DNA of 64,000 bases from positions 216,090-280,089 of the forward strand of contig MNCI01004147.1 of assembly GCA_015680685.1 (NCBI GenBank). The letters run 5' to 3'. The DNA comes from Gnetum montanum (lineage: Eukaryota > Streptophyta > Gnetopsida > Gnetales > Gnetaceae). Position 1 is the stretch's first letter; each line of letters opens with the position of its first letter. Below are positions 35,301 through 46,425 of this stretch, piece after piece. The translations under genes were made by a program, and so were the position numbers. The notes under the pieces were generated by a model that did no database searches, had not been told where the DNA came from, and saw only the letters and a program-made list of their open reading frames with translations.

Positions 35301-36300
35301 TTCATGGCTAGGTTGATGTAAATGTGATGCTAGCATATCAATGAATCAATTCCTATAAGTTCAAGATATGATCAAGCAAAGGCTATTGACCACTTGTTGA
35401 TGACCTGCAATAACTTTTCTTTTTATTCAAGAACAAGATTTAGATTAATTATGACTAGCTTACCATTGTTTAAAAATGTGTATTCCATGTCAACCAATAG
35501 ATGTTTTAACTCTAGGGGCTCCTGCTTGAAGTTATCATGGATTTCCAACTCTTCCCAATAGGTATCATCATCTTCATCATCAGAGAGTTGGTGATGAACT
35601 TGCTCAAGTTCATCCATACCTTCGATATAGGCATATGTTAGACTCTCAATTGGTTCCATGCATAATGTGCTACTATCAACCACTGGGTGTCCTCCTATTT
35701 TGTGGCTGCTATGTACAGATACCATTGAATATCTATTTCTTGTGCACACTGATTGCATGTGTTAATGTATGTACTATTAATGGACCAAATTTTCTACACA
35801 CAATTGCACTCGTTATCACTATACGTGATGCATGGAACATGCTTTTTCTCTAGCTTTCCAAATTCATTCTCCTTAGAGATTTCCAAGGAGAGGTCCCTTA
35901 TACCCATTCATGCATCAACCGTGCTTAACCATGCCCTTTCCATAATGATGGGGAAGTCACATTTGCAATTCTTAACCTTGATCACTAAAAAATTAGTAGG
36001 ATAGAACCACCCACTAATTGTGGTCACGATGTCCTCCACTAATGCCAACGGGATAGTGATTGATTGGCTTGCCAATTCTAAACAAATGTTTCTCTTCTTA
36101 AGAGGCAATAGATTCTAGGCCTTGTACATGTCATGAGAGATGAGATTGATACCAAAACTAGAGTTAAGAAGAGCCTTGCATGGCTCATGTCTAGCTATCT
36201 GCAAGTAAATAAGAGGACTTCCTAGGTTAGATCTTTTCATGGGAAGATTGCCAACCTTGATCCAATCAAAAACAACATGAGTTAACATCACAATGTGGAT
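35301..36300 (-). pseudogene. element C protease and protease-RT linker
   Basis: CKALLNSSFGINLISHDMYK (36121-36180) corresponds to the LxDxGASVNLMP active-site region of Athila-type aspartic proteases. The catalytic Asp-Ser/Leu-Gly is replaced by Asn-Ser-Ser, so it would be inactive. ICLELASQSITIPLALVEDI and FLVIKVKNCKCDFPIIMERAWL (36100-35930) match the protease C-terminal half. The linker has ATK(stop)EDTQWL (35678-35727), which also appears in element D as ATKPEDTQWL, and an acidic stretch LSDDEDDDTYWEE (about 35590). Confidence 0.65.
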
Positions 36301-36429
36301 CTAAGGTAGTGTTGGATTTGAAGGGCACTCGAATGTATTTTATGTAGAGGATGAGGGTACTGGAGATGCAGGGCAAGCAGCCATATTAGGCTGTGAGGGT
36401 TTGGGAGGACTATTGGATTAGAAAATGGT

Positions 36430-38620
36430 CATTTCCTAGAATGATTATCTAAACCACTCAGCTGGAAGGCTCATTGTAAATTCATAGCCCTTGTAGCATT
36501 TCATTGTTGCAGTTGTGGGGGAATTTCACCCTACATGGATGAAGCAGGAGGTAATTGGGTAGAGGGTGGGGGGATGTGTGCAAATGGATGCTAAGGATGG
36601 TATGGGTATGGGTGGTCCCCTCAAGTAGATGGTGAATGTGTTCGATGATACTATGAAGGGTAATAGTGATGCCAAAATGAGGCATGGCTTGAAGAGCTTC
36701 GTGGAGAAATGGGTTGCTGAAAATAGTACCCATACGGATCTGATTTCCTATAAGGGTACTACTGCCTTGGTGGTGGCATTCCCCATTATTATGGTTGGTG
36801 CCACTGTTAGTATTGCTCATATGGTTGTGGTGGAGCTCCACTTGGGTAATAAGCTTGTTGTTGCTAGTGGAACTACCTTGGATTGCCTTGAGGATAAGGT
36901 AATCATTTAGGTGCTTTCCTTCATGCTAATTGAGGATTCAATGCGTATATCCTAGACTCTTGTAAGTGTGAAACCATAGGATAACATCTCTTTGGATGTT
37001 CATATTAATAAATGTCACAGCTAGTATCATCATCAGATTTTGTTTCCACAACTTCCTCTACTACAGCAGCTTTGTCCTTACCTCTCTAGTAGGCACGTTC
37101 AGTTTTTTTCTACCTCCTATAGTCATGATCACTATTCTATTATTTGGATGCTTCTGCAATCTTCATAGTAGTTCGAAACTTTTCATCCAAAGAGTCCCAT
37201 AATTTATCAACCTTTACCAAAATATCGTAAATAGATTTTTGGATAGGTAAGGTTTTCCTGTTCACCACTTCATCGAGTGGTGACTCCTCCTCGTCACAAA
37301 ATTAGACCTCCCTTTTCCTAATGGAAGGATTCCTATTATACTCTTCTACACTTTTTCTTTTTTGCAACTCACCTTCTTCTTTTGCTACCTACTTTATTAG
37401 CCTTTGAATCTAATGAGGTCTCAATTCAAACAATCTCCCTTGGGCATCAACGTAAGAGAGAGTAATATCTACCCATGGTAGCATCCAAGGGTTCATGAGT
37501 TTCCTACTTCTAGCCTTGGATTTTCCTTCTTAGATTGGACACTTTGGAGTATGTCTAGTATTTTTCATTAAAGAGTTCAAACATCCAAGGGCTCTAAAGA
37601 CTGGTACCAACTTTCAACTTTTTTGATAACTATCCTGGAGAAGAGCTTGAGTTTCTACCGATCATTTTCAATGTTCTACAAGGCACAAGCATCATGGAAA
37701 GCTTGTAAATGTGTTTGCAAATCAGAGTTGTATCCACCCAAAAATATTGGGATATTTTTCATGTCTAAGTGCTTAATCCAACTATCTTTCATATGCCTAG
37801 TTGGGATCTTAACTGCCTTTGCAATGTTAAGCATGCTTTGAGTCACCAATAAGAGTTCATCATCATCATTGCATCGATGGCACCAATGATGGTTCTTACC
37901 ACCCCTACGTTCTTGATGGCCTTGATAGTCATTGTTATCTCATTTATCACCTTCATCATGATTATGTCTACGATGTCTTCTATTAGAACTAGAAAATGAA
38001 AGGAATGTTCAAAATCAGATGAAGAGGATGAAAAGGAAGGTGGACCGCCACTACCACTATGGTGTCCTCCACCACCTCTTCATTCATTATGACCACCATC
38101 CTTAGATCCCTTGCCATCGTGATGTTTGCCTGAGTCCCTACCTTGACTATCACTTTTTCTTGAACCTAGTTTATGAATAGTGGGTCACAGGTTCAAGGCC
38201 AAACCCTCATCACCAATAATAGGGGGTAAAGAATCTTCATGTTGAAAACCCCTAGAGGGAGGATCCTCATTGTTAATTTGGTTTAACATGAACAAGGGAT
38301 TAGTGAAGTGTTTCCCCTTTGCAAACTCATGGTGCTTCTCTTAGTGTCGATCTTGTTTACATTGTGTTTCAATAGGATAGTAGTCCCAAGTATCATAACC
38401 ATTCATAACGTATTCCTCATCAAGATCTGGGATGCCCAACTTCTTAAAAGTTTGAAAGAGCATCCCTAGCACAAATTGATCAGGGGGCAATACGATATTT
38501 CCCTCCATATCATGCCATCGCAACTGTTCATCCTAATGTAGGATGAAGGTGAATTCTAATACATACTCATCTAGATGAGTATATACCACTTTGCATTCTT
38601 ATGGGACCAATAGTTTGACA
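36430..38620 (-). pseudogene. element C gag, broken
   Basis: A His/Pro/Ser-rich C-terminal part (36482-36841), LFNEKY(stop)TYSKVSNLRRKIQG (about 37560-37500) and THEPLDATMGRYYSLL (about 37490-37440) align with gag of A, B and D. Upstream, 38341-38523 encodes WHDMEGNIVLPPDQFVLGMLFQTF and the region around 38060 is Gly/His/Ser-rich. The 5' end is separated from its LTR by element B at 38654. Very many stops. Confidence 0.55.
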
Positions 38621-38654
38621 TCTTCATGCTTGTGAAAAGAAGACATTTTGCAAC

Positions 38655-39455
38655 TGATGGAACATGATATTGCATGGGCCGCGATATCATGTACACGATA
38701 TCGCAGTCCACCGCAATGTCTATAAATAAGAAGTAGCTCTCCCTTGCTTATCACCTAGGAAATTAGAGTTAGACAATAGCGAAACTCTGGTAGTTTGATC
38801 CCTTCAGAGATAGATTATTTTTCCAGTTTCTGCCTGCAGTGTGGTGAATGTAATTGTACGACATCCTTTATTCGAGTGTGACGTACTTAGACATGCACAT
38901 GACCGACAATAAAGATCGAGATTACTTCATCATTGTAGCATTCACTTTGTTATTTATTTATTTAATCATTATTTAATGCTTTCCTAGTTAATCTCTCTCT
39001 CTCCCTTAAACTCTTAGAATGCAAAATGAGTACGACTTGATTACGAGCATTTAAGTGTGACTACTTGGTAACCCAATGGCGTACCTAGGATCTACACTTG
39101 GTAATCCCAATGGTAGTCATGCATGAGGTCCAAGATGTGTATGGATGATCAAGGAATGGATGCTCATCGCACTTCGGCTAGATTAGATTCTCTTACCCTT
39201 TCTCTTCTAGCTTAGTTAATATTACCTTTCATTGCCTTCAGGAGTAGCATTACATTAGGAACATATCTACACCTCACTCTGGACTAAACCATACGTGACA
39301 AATATAATACTAGTCCAGGTGGAAAGACAATGAACTACGACCTAAGGATAACTATTTAGGTGCCACAACTAGTCCGTCTGCGGAGTTCGACCGAATCGCA
39401 CGTGAAAATGCACGTATTCGTATGGTTGAGTGTAGGGGTACCTTGCCACTCATCA
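38655..39455 (+). repeat. element B 5' LTR
   Basis: 801 bp. U3 has CGATATC-type palindromes and TATAAATA at 38721-38728. It is about 40 bp shorter than the 3' copy because of a U3 deletion. Confidence 0.9.
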
Positions 39456-39482
39456 TAGGCACCATTGTCGGGGATGGTGCTA
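39456..39482 (+). promoter_or_regulatory. element B primer binding site
   Basis: TAGGCACCATTGTCGGGGAT follows the 5' LTR directly and resembles TTGGCGCCGTTGTCGGGGA of plant Athila-type elements. Confidence 0.8.
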
Positions 39483-39598
39483 GTTATCTAGATTAGTTAT
39501 ATAATACAAGGTCTCTATATAGAACTTAACGGTATATCTCTTAGGAAGAAGAAGTAATTATAAAAAGTCACATCCAAATTCACACACAACTTTAAACA

Positions 39599-41591
39599 AT
39601 GCCTCTCCTACAAGATTATAATAATGCCGCACTTAGTGAGGAAGTTCATTGGAGAACCAACGAACTCTATGAAGATGAAGATTGGAGTATACAACCTGAA
39701 GTGGGAGTTTCCTATAAACATGAATGAAAACAACGTCATCCCAATACATGAAAGCCTAACTTACCCGATGACGATGAACCCCCACTGGCCACTACAAGCC
39801 TAACACAAATACAAGAGGCTATTCGAATCTCACGAAGGCATCGTAAAGAGAGCCTTCTACCCAGGCTCAATTTAAACAACTTTTCTACTTTTTCAAGAGG
39901 CTATGACTTAGATCCGTATCAACATTTACAAGCCTTCTACGATGCCTGCACATGGAATAACATTGATAACGAGTGGCAAAAACTTAAGCTCTTTCGTATG
40001 ACACTCGTTGACCAAGCAAACGTATGGTATATATCGTTAAAACCAAATTCAATATGACGCTAGTCAACAATGGTAGAAGTTTTTAATGAAAAATATCAAA
40101 CCTACGCAAGAGTGTCAGCCTTGAGGAAACAAATCCAAGGATGGAAACAAGTAAAACAAGTACCCTTGAACATGACCTTAGAAAGATATTATGCACTGTT
40201 AAACAACTGTCCAAGCCATGGGTTTTTTGAGAAAAGGCTAATGTACCATATCATTGATGGGCTTCGTGATGCAACAAGAGAAACCCTAGGGATGTATGCC
40301 CAAGGTCAACTATATGAACTACGAATCCATCAAGTCCAAGAGCTTATTAAGTGGGTAGCAAAAGAAGAAGGAGAAATGACTAGATGGGAGAGTGCTAAAA
40401 AAAATCAACGGGACTAATCTTAACTTAACAAAGGTCCATGATCATAAAAAGGAGAAATCAACCAATCTCAAGGTGGAAGAATCATCTTTTCCAACACAAC
40501 AATCATTAGAAGAAGTCGAGGCAAAGATCAACAAGATGTTGGAATGGACGTATCAAAAGTGTGGAGAATTTATCAACATTATTGGAGATAGAGTTTTGAC
40601 AACCCAAGAAGCAGGAAAAAACATTAAGCAATTAGAAAGAAGGGATAAGAAAAATAAGAGCTCAACTGCCAACCATACATATGAATGCAACATATGCCTG
40701 TACGATCACCCCAAGGGCCAATGCCCAATATTGTTACATTTACATGAGCATTGGGGAAACATGTTACATCCAGAGCTCGTACAGAGATACTGTGTTCGAT
40801 CACAATGGCAACAATCCTAGTCATGGGGGAGACCACCACTAGACTAGAGACACCCTTCATATCATCCGAACCCAAACGCTTATCTTGTTCAACATCCTAT
40901 TTCTCCAACTGGGCCAACGCACTTTATCTCACCACAGTACCATTCTCCTCAATACTATCAACCCATGCCTCCAACACAACCACCATCTTGTGCACCTTAT
41001 ACTCCTAATTTTCAACATTCTTATCCTTTCCCTCCTTCCATATCGCCACCAACTGTTCCTAAGGTACTTGCACCATAGCAACAACCCACAAACGCCACTT
41101 GTGCTACTACTTCCAACAGTAGTGAGAAACCTCAACAACATTAAAAGCGCCCCTTCTTTAAACACGACCGTAAGAAGGAACAACACAATTCCGAGGCCAC
41201 TGCATCCTCCAACACAACACAAGTCCAACACTATGGTGCACCCTTACCTTCGAACCCAATGCCTCATGTAACTTCATCAAGGCCACCAACTCACACTCCA
41301 ACAACAATACGGCCCAATGAACACAGACATGGAGAACGACAATCCAATCCTTGCATACCATCTAATGGTCACAAAAATCATAGTGGGTCAACTCGTTATC
41401 CGAGAACTACATCGTATAAATTGCCCCACTATGCTCATTATAATCAAGTGTGTGAACCCCGATGGGGTAAGTATGGACTAGTTCCAATACTTCCAACATG
41501 CAAGGATCCTCAACCTTATTTATTAATCCTTGCCATACTCAACCGTTTAGTTATGGGGGATATCCCCCATTATAATAACAAGCAGGATTAA
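39599..41591 (+). pseudogene. element B gag, lightly broken
   Basis: It starts at ATG 39599 (MPLLQDYNNAALSEEVHW). Capsid-type domain: FSRGYDLDPYQHLQAFYDAC, WQKLKLFRMTLVDQANVWY, MVEVFNEKYQTYARVSALRK, LERYYALLNNCPSHGF and YHIIDGLRDATRETLGMYAQ (39890-40310). A helical linker EEVEAKINKMLEW follows. The CCHC knuckle CNICLYDHPKGQC (CX2CX3HX4C, about 40688-40726) is intact. The tail is rich in His, Pro, Tyr and Ser (ISPQYHSPQYYQP), then QPYLLILAILNRLVMGDIPHYNNKQD-stop. Gag packages element RNA. One frameshift near 40400, another after 40820, and about ten stops. It is the best gag copy here. Confidence 0.8.
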
Positions 41592-42607
41592 TAAATATTT
41601 TTTAGTTTTCTTTAATTCTTCAAGTTTTTGTTTTCCAATTTTTCATTTTTCAACCTTTTGTTTTATCTTTTTATCTTTTTGTGTTTGTGTCTTTTTACGT
41701 TTTTGTAAGTAATCTCATCTACGAATAAAACACTCATGTGGATCGTTGGTTAAGGTGTGTTCTATGTTATTAAGTCTCGAGCAATCGATTATTTGGAATA
41801 GTGAGCCCATTACACCCACTCATCCACTCTACAAATAAGAAGTTTTTTTCAAGGGTACAATGATATTCTTGAAATTCTTAAAACTTAAAATTAATTATGT
41901 GTTCATTGTACCCAGAATGATGAAGGATGCACCAAGAGGAAATGGTTAGGGTGTGACATCAAGGGGACTTGTGGATTCTCTTTGGTGATGTCTGTGGGGA
42001 TTATCATGCAACGTGGTTGTACTAAGATCCTTGTAGATCTAATGAAAAATGGGAGTAAGAGTAATTAAAAGGGCACTCGAAAATCAAACGTTGTTCTAGG
42101 GGGTCCCACTGGAAAGATATGCACCCATGCCTTAAGGTTGGTGGCTTCTCTGGATTCAGTAAAGTGAAAAAAAAAGAGAAAGAAAAAAAACGAAGAGAAA
42201 AAGAAAAGTGCCACAAAACAAAAATCACTCCTCCCTTGAATAAAATGCCAAATGATCGTATGCCTTGTTGTTATGGTACTCTCATAGTTGCTCATCATGG
42301 GATGAAATAATGTGAAGTCACTGATTAGAGGAATGGACTTGGTCCTAATCTTGGAACAACGGGTTAATGACACATTAATCATGCTTTACACGCAGGATTC
42401 ACTGTGTCTTGGGTCAGTTACCTCATGTCCCAATCTCTACAATCCCTTTCTATAGTTTGTCTCATCTCACTATTTGTATAATTATAGCTCGTGTCTCATG
42501 TAGCATAGAATTCGCATCTCATTCCAGTGATATTTACATGTGTGTGTTTTGTGGAATTAGTGCGGATTACATTTCACCCTTCTAGTGCCCACGAATACTT
42601 TAAGTAT

Positions 42608-42662
42608 GGTTACACAAGGGCATTATAGGTTGGAACCTGCTTTGGGGAGGACCCACTTGTGT
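42608..42662 (+). other. conserved non-coding block 1, element B copy
   Basis: GGTTACACAAGGGCATTATA, GGTTGGAACCTGCTTTGGGG, AGGACCCACTTGTGTAAT. Very close to the element A copy and traceable in C and D. Confidence 0.7.
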
Positions 42663-42978
42663 AATATTTTGTAATCTTCACTTATGAAATCACTCACACA
42701 CACCATTTCTTACCCTCGACATAATTTTCATGACATTCTTTCCCTACTATTATCCTTCTAAATTTCAACATTCCTATGTACCATTACATACCCTTTTTCT
42801 TACCACCCAAAGTTTTATTGATAAAATCCACATCGTCATCATTAATGGTGCCTCTCGAATTCATGAAATTACCCTAAAACTCCTTGATAATAGCCATTTT
42901 CCTCAATTTACAATGTTTATTTCAAGCAAATCCCTTCAAAATTCGATCTTTTGTTGTGCCTCACATCACTAGGGACGA

Positions 42979-43037
42979 GATACCATGTACGCGATATCGC
43001 CTCCCCGCCGCCTATAAATAGGTCACCCCCCCCCCCC
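42979..43037 (+). promoter_or_regulatory. element B internal U3-like promoter block with C12 run
   Basis: CATGTACGCGATATCGC (42984-43000) then CCGCC and TATAAATA (43013-43020) copy the order and sequence of B's own LTR U3 (CATGTACGCGACATCGC..., CCGC, TATAAATA at 46528-46535). A C12 run (43026-43037) begins 5 bp after the TATA box; element A has a C20 run at the matching place. It lies 0.48 kb before the ORF3 ATG. Confidence 0.65.
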
Positions 43038-43468
43038 TACAACACTTAGCATCATTTTTTCATTCACACAAGGGAGTTTTTGCAATTTTTCTCTGCGACT
43101 TGCGATTGAGTGACCCTTTTTTTTTCCTCATATCTCGCTTGCTGCTACTCCGATTTTAATTCCATTTGAACCTGCTTGAACTCGGACTGTTTAGCTTAGT
43201 CATGGGGGAGAGACACTTGCCGAAAAGTGCCTAAATTTTTTGAAATTTATCATCGCCCAAAGGACATTAGCTAGGGTAATTAACTCTAACACTTAGAATA
43301 ATTGTGCCTAAAAATCATTTAATCCCTAGGTATATCGGGAAACTAAAATGGAAACCACCTAAGTCACAGGACTCATTATTACATACTTTCAGGCACTATC
43401 ACACGTGATAACATAAGATCATTAATTAAGGTAAGCCGTAAGGTATAACTTAACTTTAAAAACAACCT

Positions 43469-43496
43469 TACTAACACTTGGCTCGTGTGATTGCAG
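43469..43496 (+). promoter_or_regulatory. branch-point and 3' splice-acceptor-like string before ORF3
   Basis: TACTAAC at 43469-43475 equals the branch-point consensus and TGTGATTGCAG ends at 43496, one base before the ATG. Equivalent strings precede ORF3 in A (acceptor at 9172), C (30606) and D (56799). A matching donor is not fixed; GTAAGC at 43431 would give an intron of only 66 bp. Confidence 0.6.
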
Positions 43497-46262
43497 ATGG
43501 CCCAGAAACGTGGACAACAAAAAGGTCCTACCCAAGGTGGAAGCAAACAAACTTGGAGAGGTGGAAAACAAGGTCCTACCGGACAACATGTAGAATAGGA
43601 GGAGCAATCATTCAACATTCATCAAGATGAACCTCCTATTGGACAGTTCGGGTAGGCAGAAGGAGGAGCTGTTGTAGCGCCTGAACCAAGACAACAACTC
43701 ATGTTGCCCTAAGATTGTGTTCAAGCTATCCATGAGAAGTCCACATTCGTTACAGTGATTGTGGAATTGAACTTTGAATCATTTGTAGAGTTCGCTCCTG
43801 AGGCCATTAGGGATCACCTCAAAGGATCTCCCTTATGGCCTATTCTCTCTGAAAGCAGTGCCTGGTACCTAGGAGAGACGTACCAATTTTGGCACAATAT
43901 GAAGCAAGGCATCACTATTAATATTTGTGGTGTGACAGTTGACTTCTCTACTTAGGCCATTTTGGAAGTGTTAAACCTTCCAAATACAGGGCCCCAGGTT
44001 GCTCGGTTATCCACTCGTTCAAACCCCAATGTGCGAAAGGATTGGTTGGAGAAGGCTTATGGCAGAGATAAAGCATTTGGTGAATTGATGATAGAAGAGA
44101 GGGTTTACTTCAAAATTGGAACATATCACCTCTTTCCCACAAAGGGCTTAAAAACGATATTGATGTATGTGGCTAGAGGATGTGCAGTGTTGATGGGAAA
44201 GGTTAACGCTAACCTACCCCATCTATATTTGATGGAGATCCTAAGGCAGTTCGAAGAATGGAAGATAGGGAAGATGGTGCTGCCTTTCCCCTGTCTTATC
44301 AGAAAGCTTTGCTACCATGCTGGTATTTGGGGATACACCAATGACGTCCTCCGAAAAGCCCAGACTACTTCATATGTTGAATTGCTAAAGGCACTAGCTC
44401 CAAGGAAAAGCACTAACGAGGAGCTGGGACTAGAACAAGAAGAGGAACATATGGCTAGACCCATTCAACCTCCAACCATGGGTTCCAACCAACAATAAAA
44501 AGTAGGGCCTAGCACAGGCCAGGATCAGCCACCATCACTGCAAGACTACCGACCGTCGATGAGCCATCTTAGGGCCATCGCAGAGATGATCAGTTGGGAA
44601 AGTCGTGATGACGCAAACCTCTTCCACGTCATCGATGATGCCACGCAGCCTACTATTTCATTGGATCGCACAAGGGAAGAAGTATTTATTCAAACAGGAG
44701 GAGGGGAAAGTAGATGGTCACAACAGATTTCAAGAAACACGACATCTTTCCAAGTGCAGTTAAAGACTGGTGAAAGGGCCACCGTGGTGGTCATGCAACA
44801 CCAGAATGTTGCGAGAGCTACAGAAGTGGTTGCAGATCACATCAAAGAATCCTTTAATGTACCTGTTGTACCACAAGCAGATCTCTCAAGAGCACGGGAT
44901 GCTCAAACTTTGGCCGAAACCTCAATGACTCCTGCAGAACATGAGGATGTGCTTGATAGATTGCTTCAAACAGGACAAGTAATGACGTCCCTATTTGACA
45001 TCCCTCAGGATGTTACAACAATTCAGTTAGACCTCATTTCCACAAATGGGAAGCTAGTCTTAACAGAAGTAAGGGCCGAGCATGCTAAAGCTAAAGTGTA
45101 GAAACTCCAAGAGCAGTTCATGGCCTTACAAGCAGCATAGCGGGACCCTCTGCAATTTGTTCCTACAGACTAGCTATAAAACTTTAGAACCGAACAACTA
45201 ACAAAATTAATCATAGAAAATAAGAAGGTGGTGGAAGAAAAGGAGATGGCTGTTTGGGATGCCTCCGCAGCACAGGCGCAAACCCATGCGCATCTTAAGG
45301 CACTCAAAGCCTTACAAGAAGAAAACAAACAGCTTGCGACTGACAACCTTCAATTGACCATTGTAGAAAAGAAAAAGAATGTTCTCGATGAACACTTTCA
45401 TCAATTATGAGAACAATTCATCTGGGTCAACCGAGACGTGAGCCGTTTAGCCATAGAAAATTGAACCCTCTTGATGGAGGCGGTATGCGCCATTTGTCAA
45501 AAGTTGACGATTGAGGTAAGCGCATAGCAGAATGAGGCTAAAAGACATGAGAAGCTGAAGGAGCACTTCCATGATCAGGTGGGGATGTATAAATAGATCC
45601 TTGGAAAGGAGATCCATATGGCTAAGGCCCAAATCAACACTATCAATGCTCAACACATTGATTGGTGGGCCATATTGGACACATATGCCTTCGCCCACCA
45701 AGAGAAAGTTAAGAACCAGGACCTATAGATTTAGGACTTGACAGAATACATAGAGTTGGCAAACCTAAGATATGCCAACCTTGCCATGTTAATAGCAAGG
45801 CGCCCAAGGTCAAAGCTCGAGCAGCAGGTAGCAACCACCAACATCAAATACGAAGCAAAATTTGCAAAACGCAAGAAGCTGTTAGAAAAACTGGATGTTG
45901 CAAATTCTGAACTTGAGGTGGTAAAAGCCAGCTACCAGGGACAGAAAGATGTCGCAACTGACTTGGCTCGATAGCTAATAGATCTTTACGAATACAAGAA
46001 CAAAGCCAGAGCCTATGAGGAGGAACGACAGGTGTTTGCGGCTTGGTATGTCAAGGCCAACCAAATGTTCCCACAACTACCTTGTCCATGGGAGGTGCCG
46101 ACTTCGTCAAACATTGGAACATTAGCATGGATGGCACAAGACCCTTAGACTAAAGAAGAGAAGCTCCAGGCCATACTTGAATGTCATCAAGCCTCAAAAC
46201 TTGGAGCACAAGACAAAGGGAAGGCACCAATGGAGGAGCCACCGCCACCAAGAACTACATGA
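43497..46262 (+). pseudogene. element B ORF3: basic N-terminus, plant-transposon-protein-like domain, long coiled coil
   Basis: From ATG 43497 to TGA 46262 one reading frame of 922 codons runs without any insertion or deletion but with about 17 in-frame stops. Order: a basic Gln/Gly-rich N-terminus (MAQKRGQQKGPTQGGSKQ); residues about 95-300 with WYLGETYQFWHN, INICGVTVDFS, RVYFKIGTYHLFPTKGLK, LPHLYLMEILRQFEEWKIGK and LPFPCLIRKLCYHAGI, resembling Pfam PF20167 (from memory); PSMSHLRAIAEMISW; SFQVQLKTGERATVVVMQHQ; then about 350 residues of coiled coil (AQTHAHLKALKALQEENKQL, LTEYIELANLRYANLAMLIARR, KLLEKLDVANSELEVV); and a C-terminus with EEPPPPRTT. Function unknown. No membrane segment, so it does not look like an envelope protein. 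At two stops element A still has Gln (DLQIQDL versus DL-stop-I-stop-DL). Confidence 0.78.
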
Positions 46263-46413
46263 GTTCCAAGTTTTTGTAGTTCTAGCATATTCTGTGTGTT
46301 GTGTCTTTATTTTGTTTTCTTCCCACACTGCGACATCATCTCCTGTTTCCATCTAATAATCCCATACCTATCCACTATGTAATCACTGTAACTCAAGGAT
46401 GAGTTTTTATTCA

Positions 46414-46425
46414 ATCGTGGGGGTA
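46414..46425 (+). promoter_or_regulatory. element B polypurine tract
   Basis: ATCGTGGGGGTA lies immediately before the 3' LTR. Confidence 0.85.

Larger units (their letters stand above)
41592..43496 (+). other. element B spacer between gag and ORF3
   Basis: 1.9 kb, colinear with 9172-11078 of A. It contains conserved block 2 (41949-42002), block 1 (42608-42662), the internal U3-like promoter (42979-43037), a second purine motif AGTCATGGGGGAGAG (about 43198), a donor-like GTAAGC at 43431 and the branch/acceptor string ending at 43496. Confidence 0.65.

Noticed and set aside
42979-43496. Internal promoter block as a captured solo LTR
   Set aside because: Only about 60 bp of U3 motifs are shared. 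There are no TG/CA ends, U5 sequence or target duplication, and the location is the same in three elements.
43497-46262. ORF3 as a retroviral-type envelope gene
   Set aside because: It sits where env-like genes lie in Athila elements, but no signal peptide, hydrophobic segment or cleavage region is visible. It is a soluble, coiled-coil type of protein.
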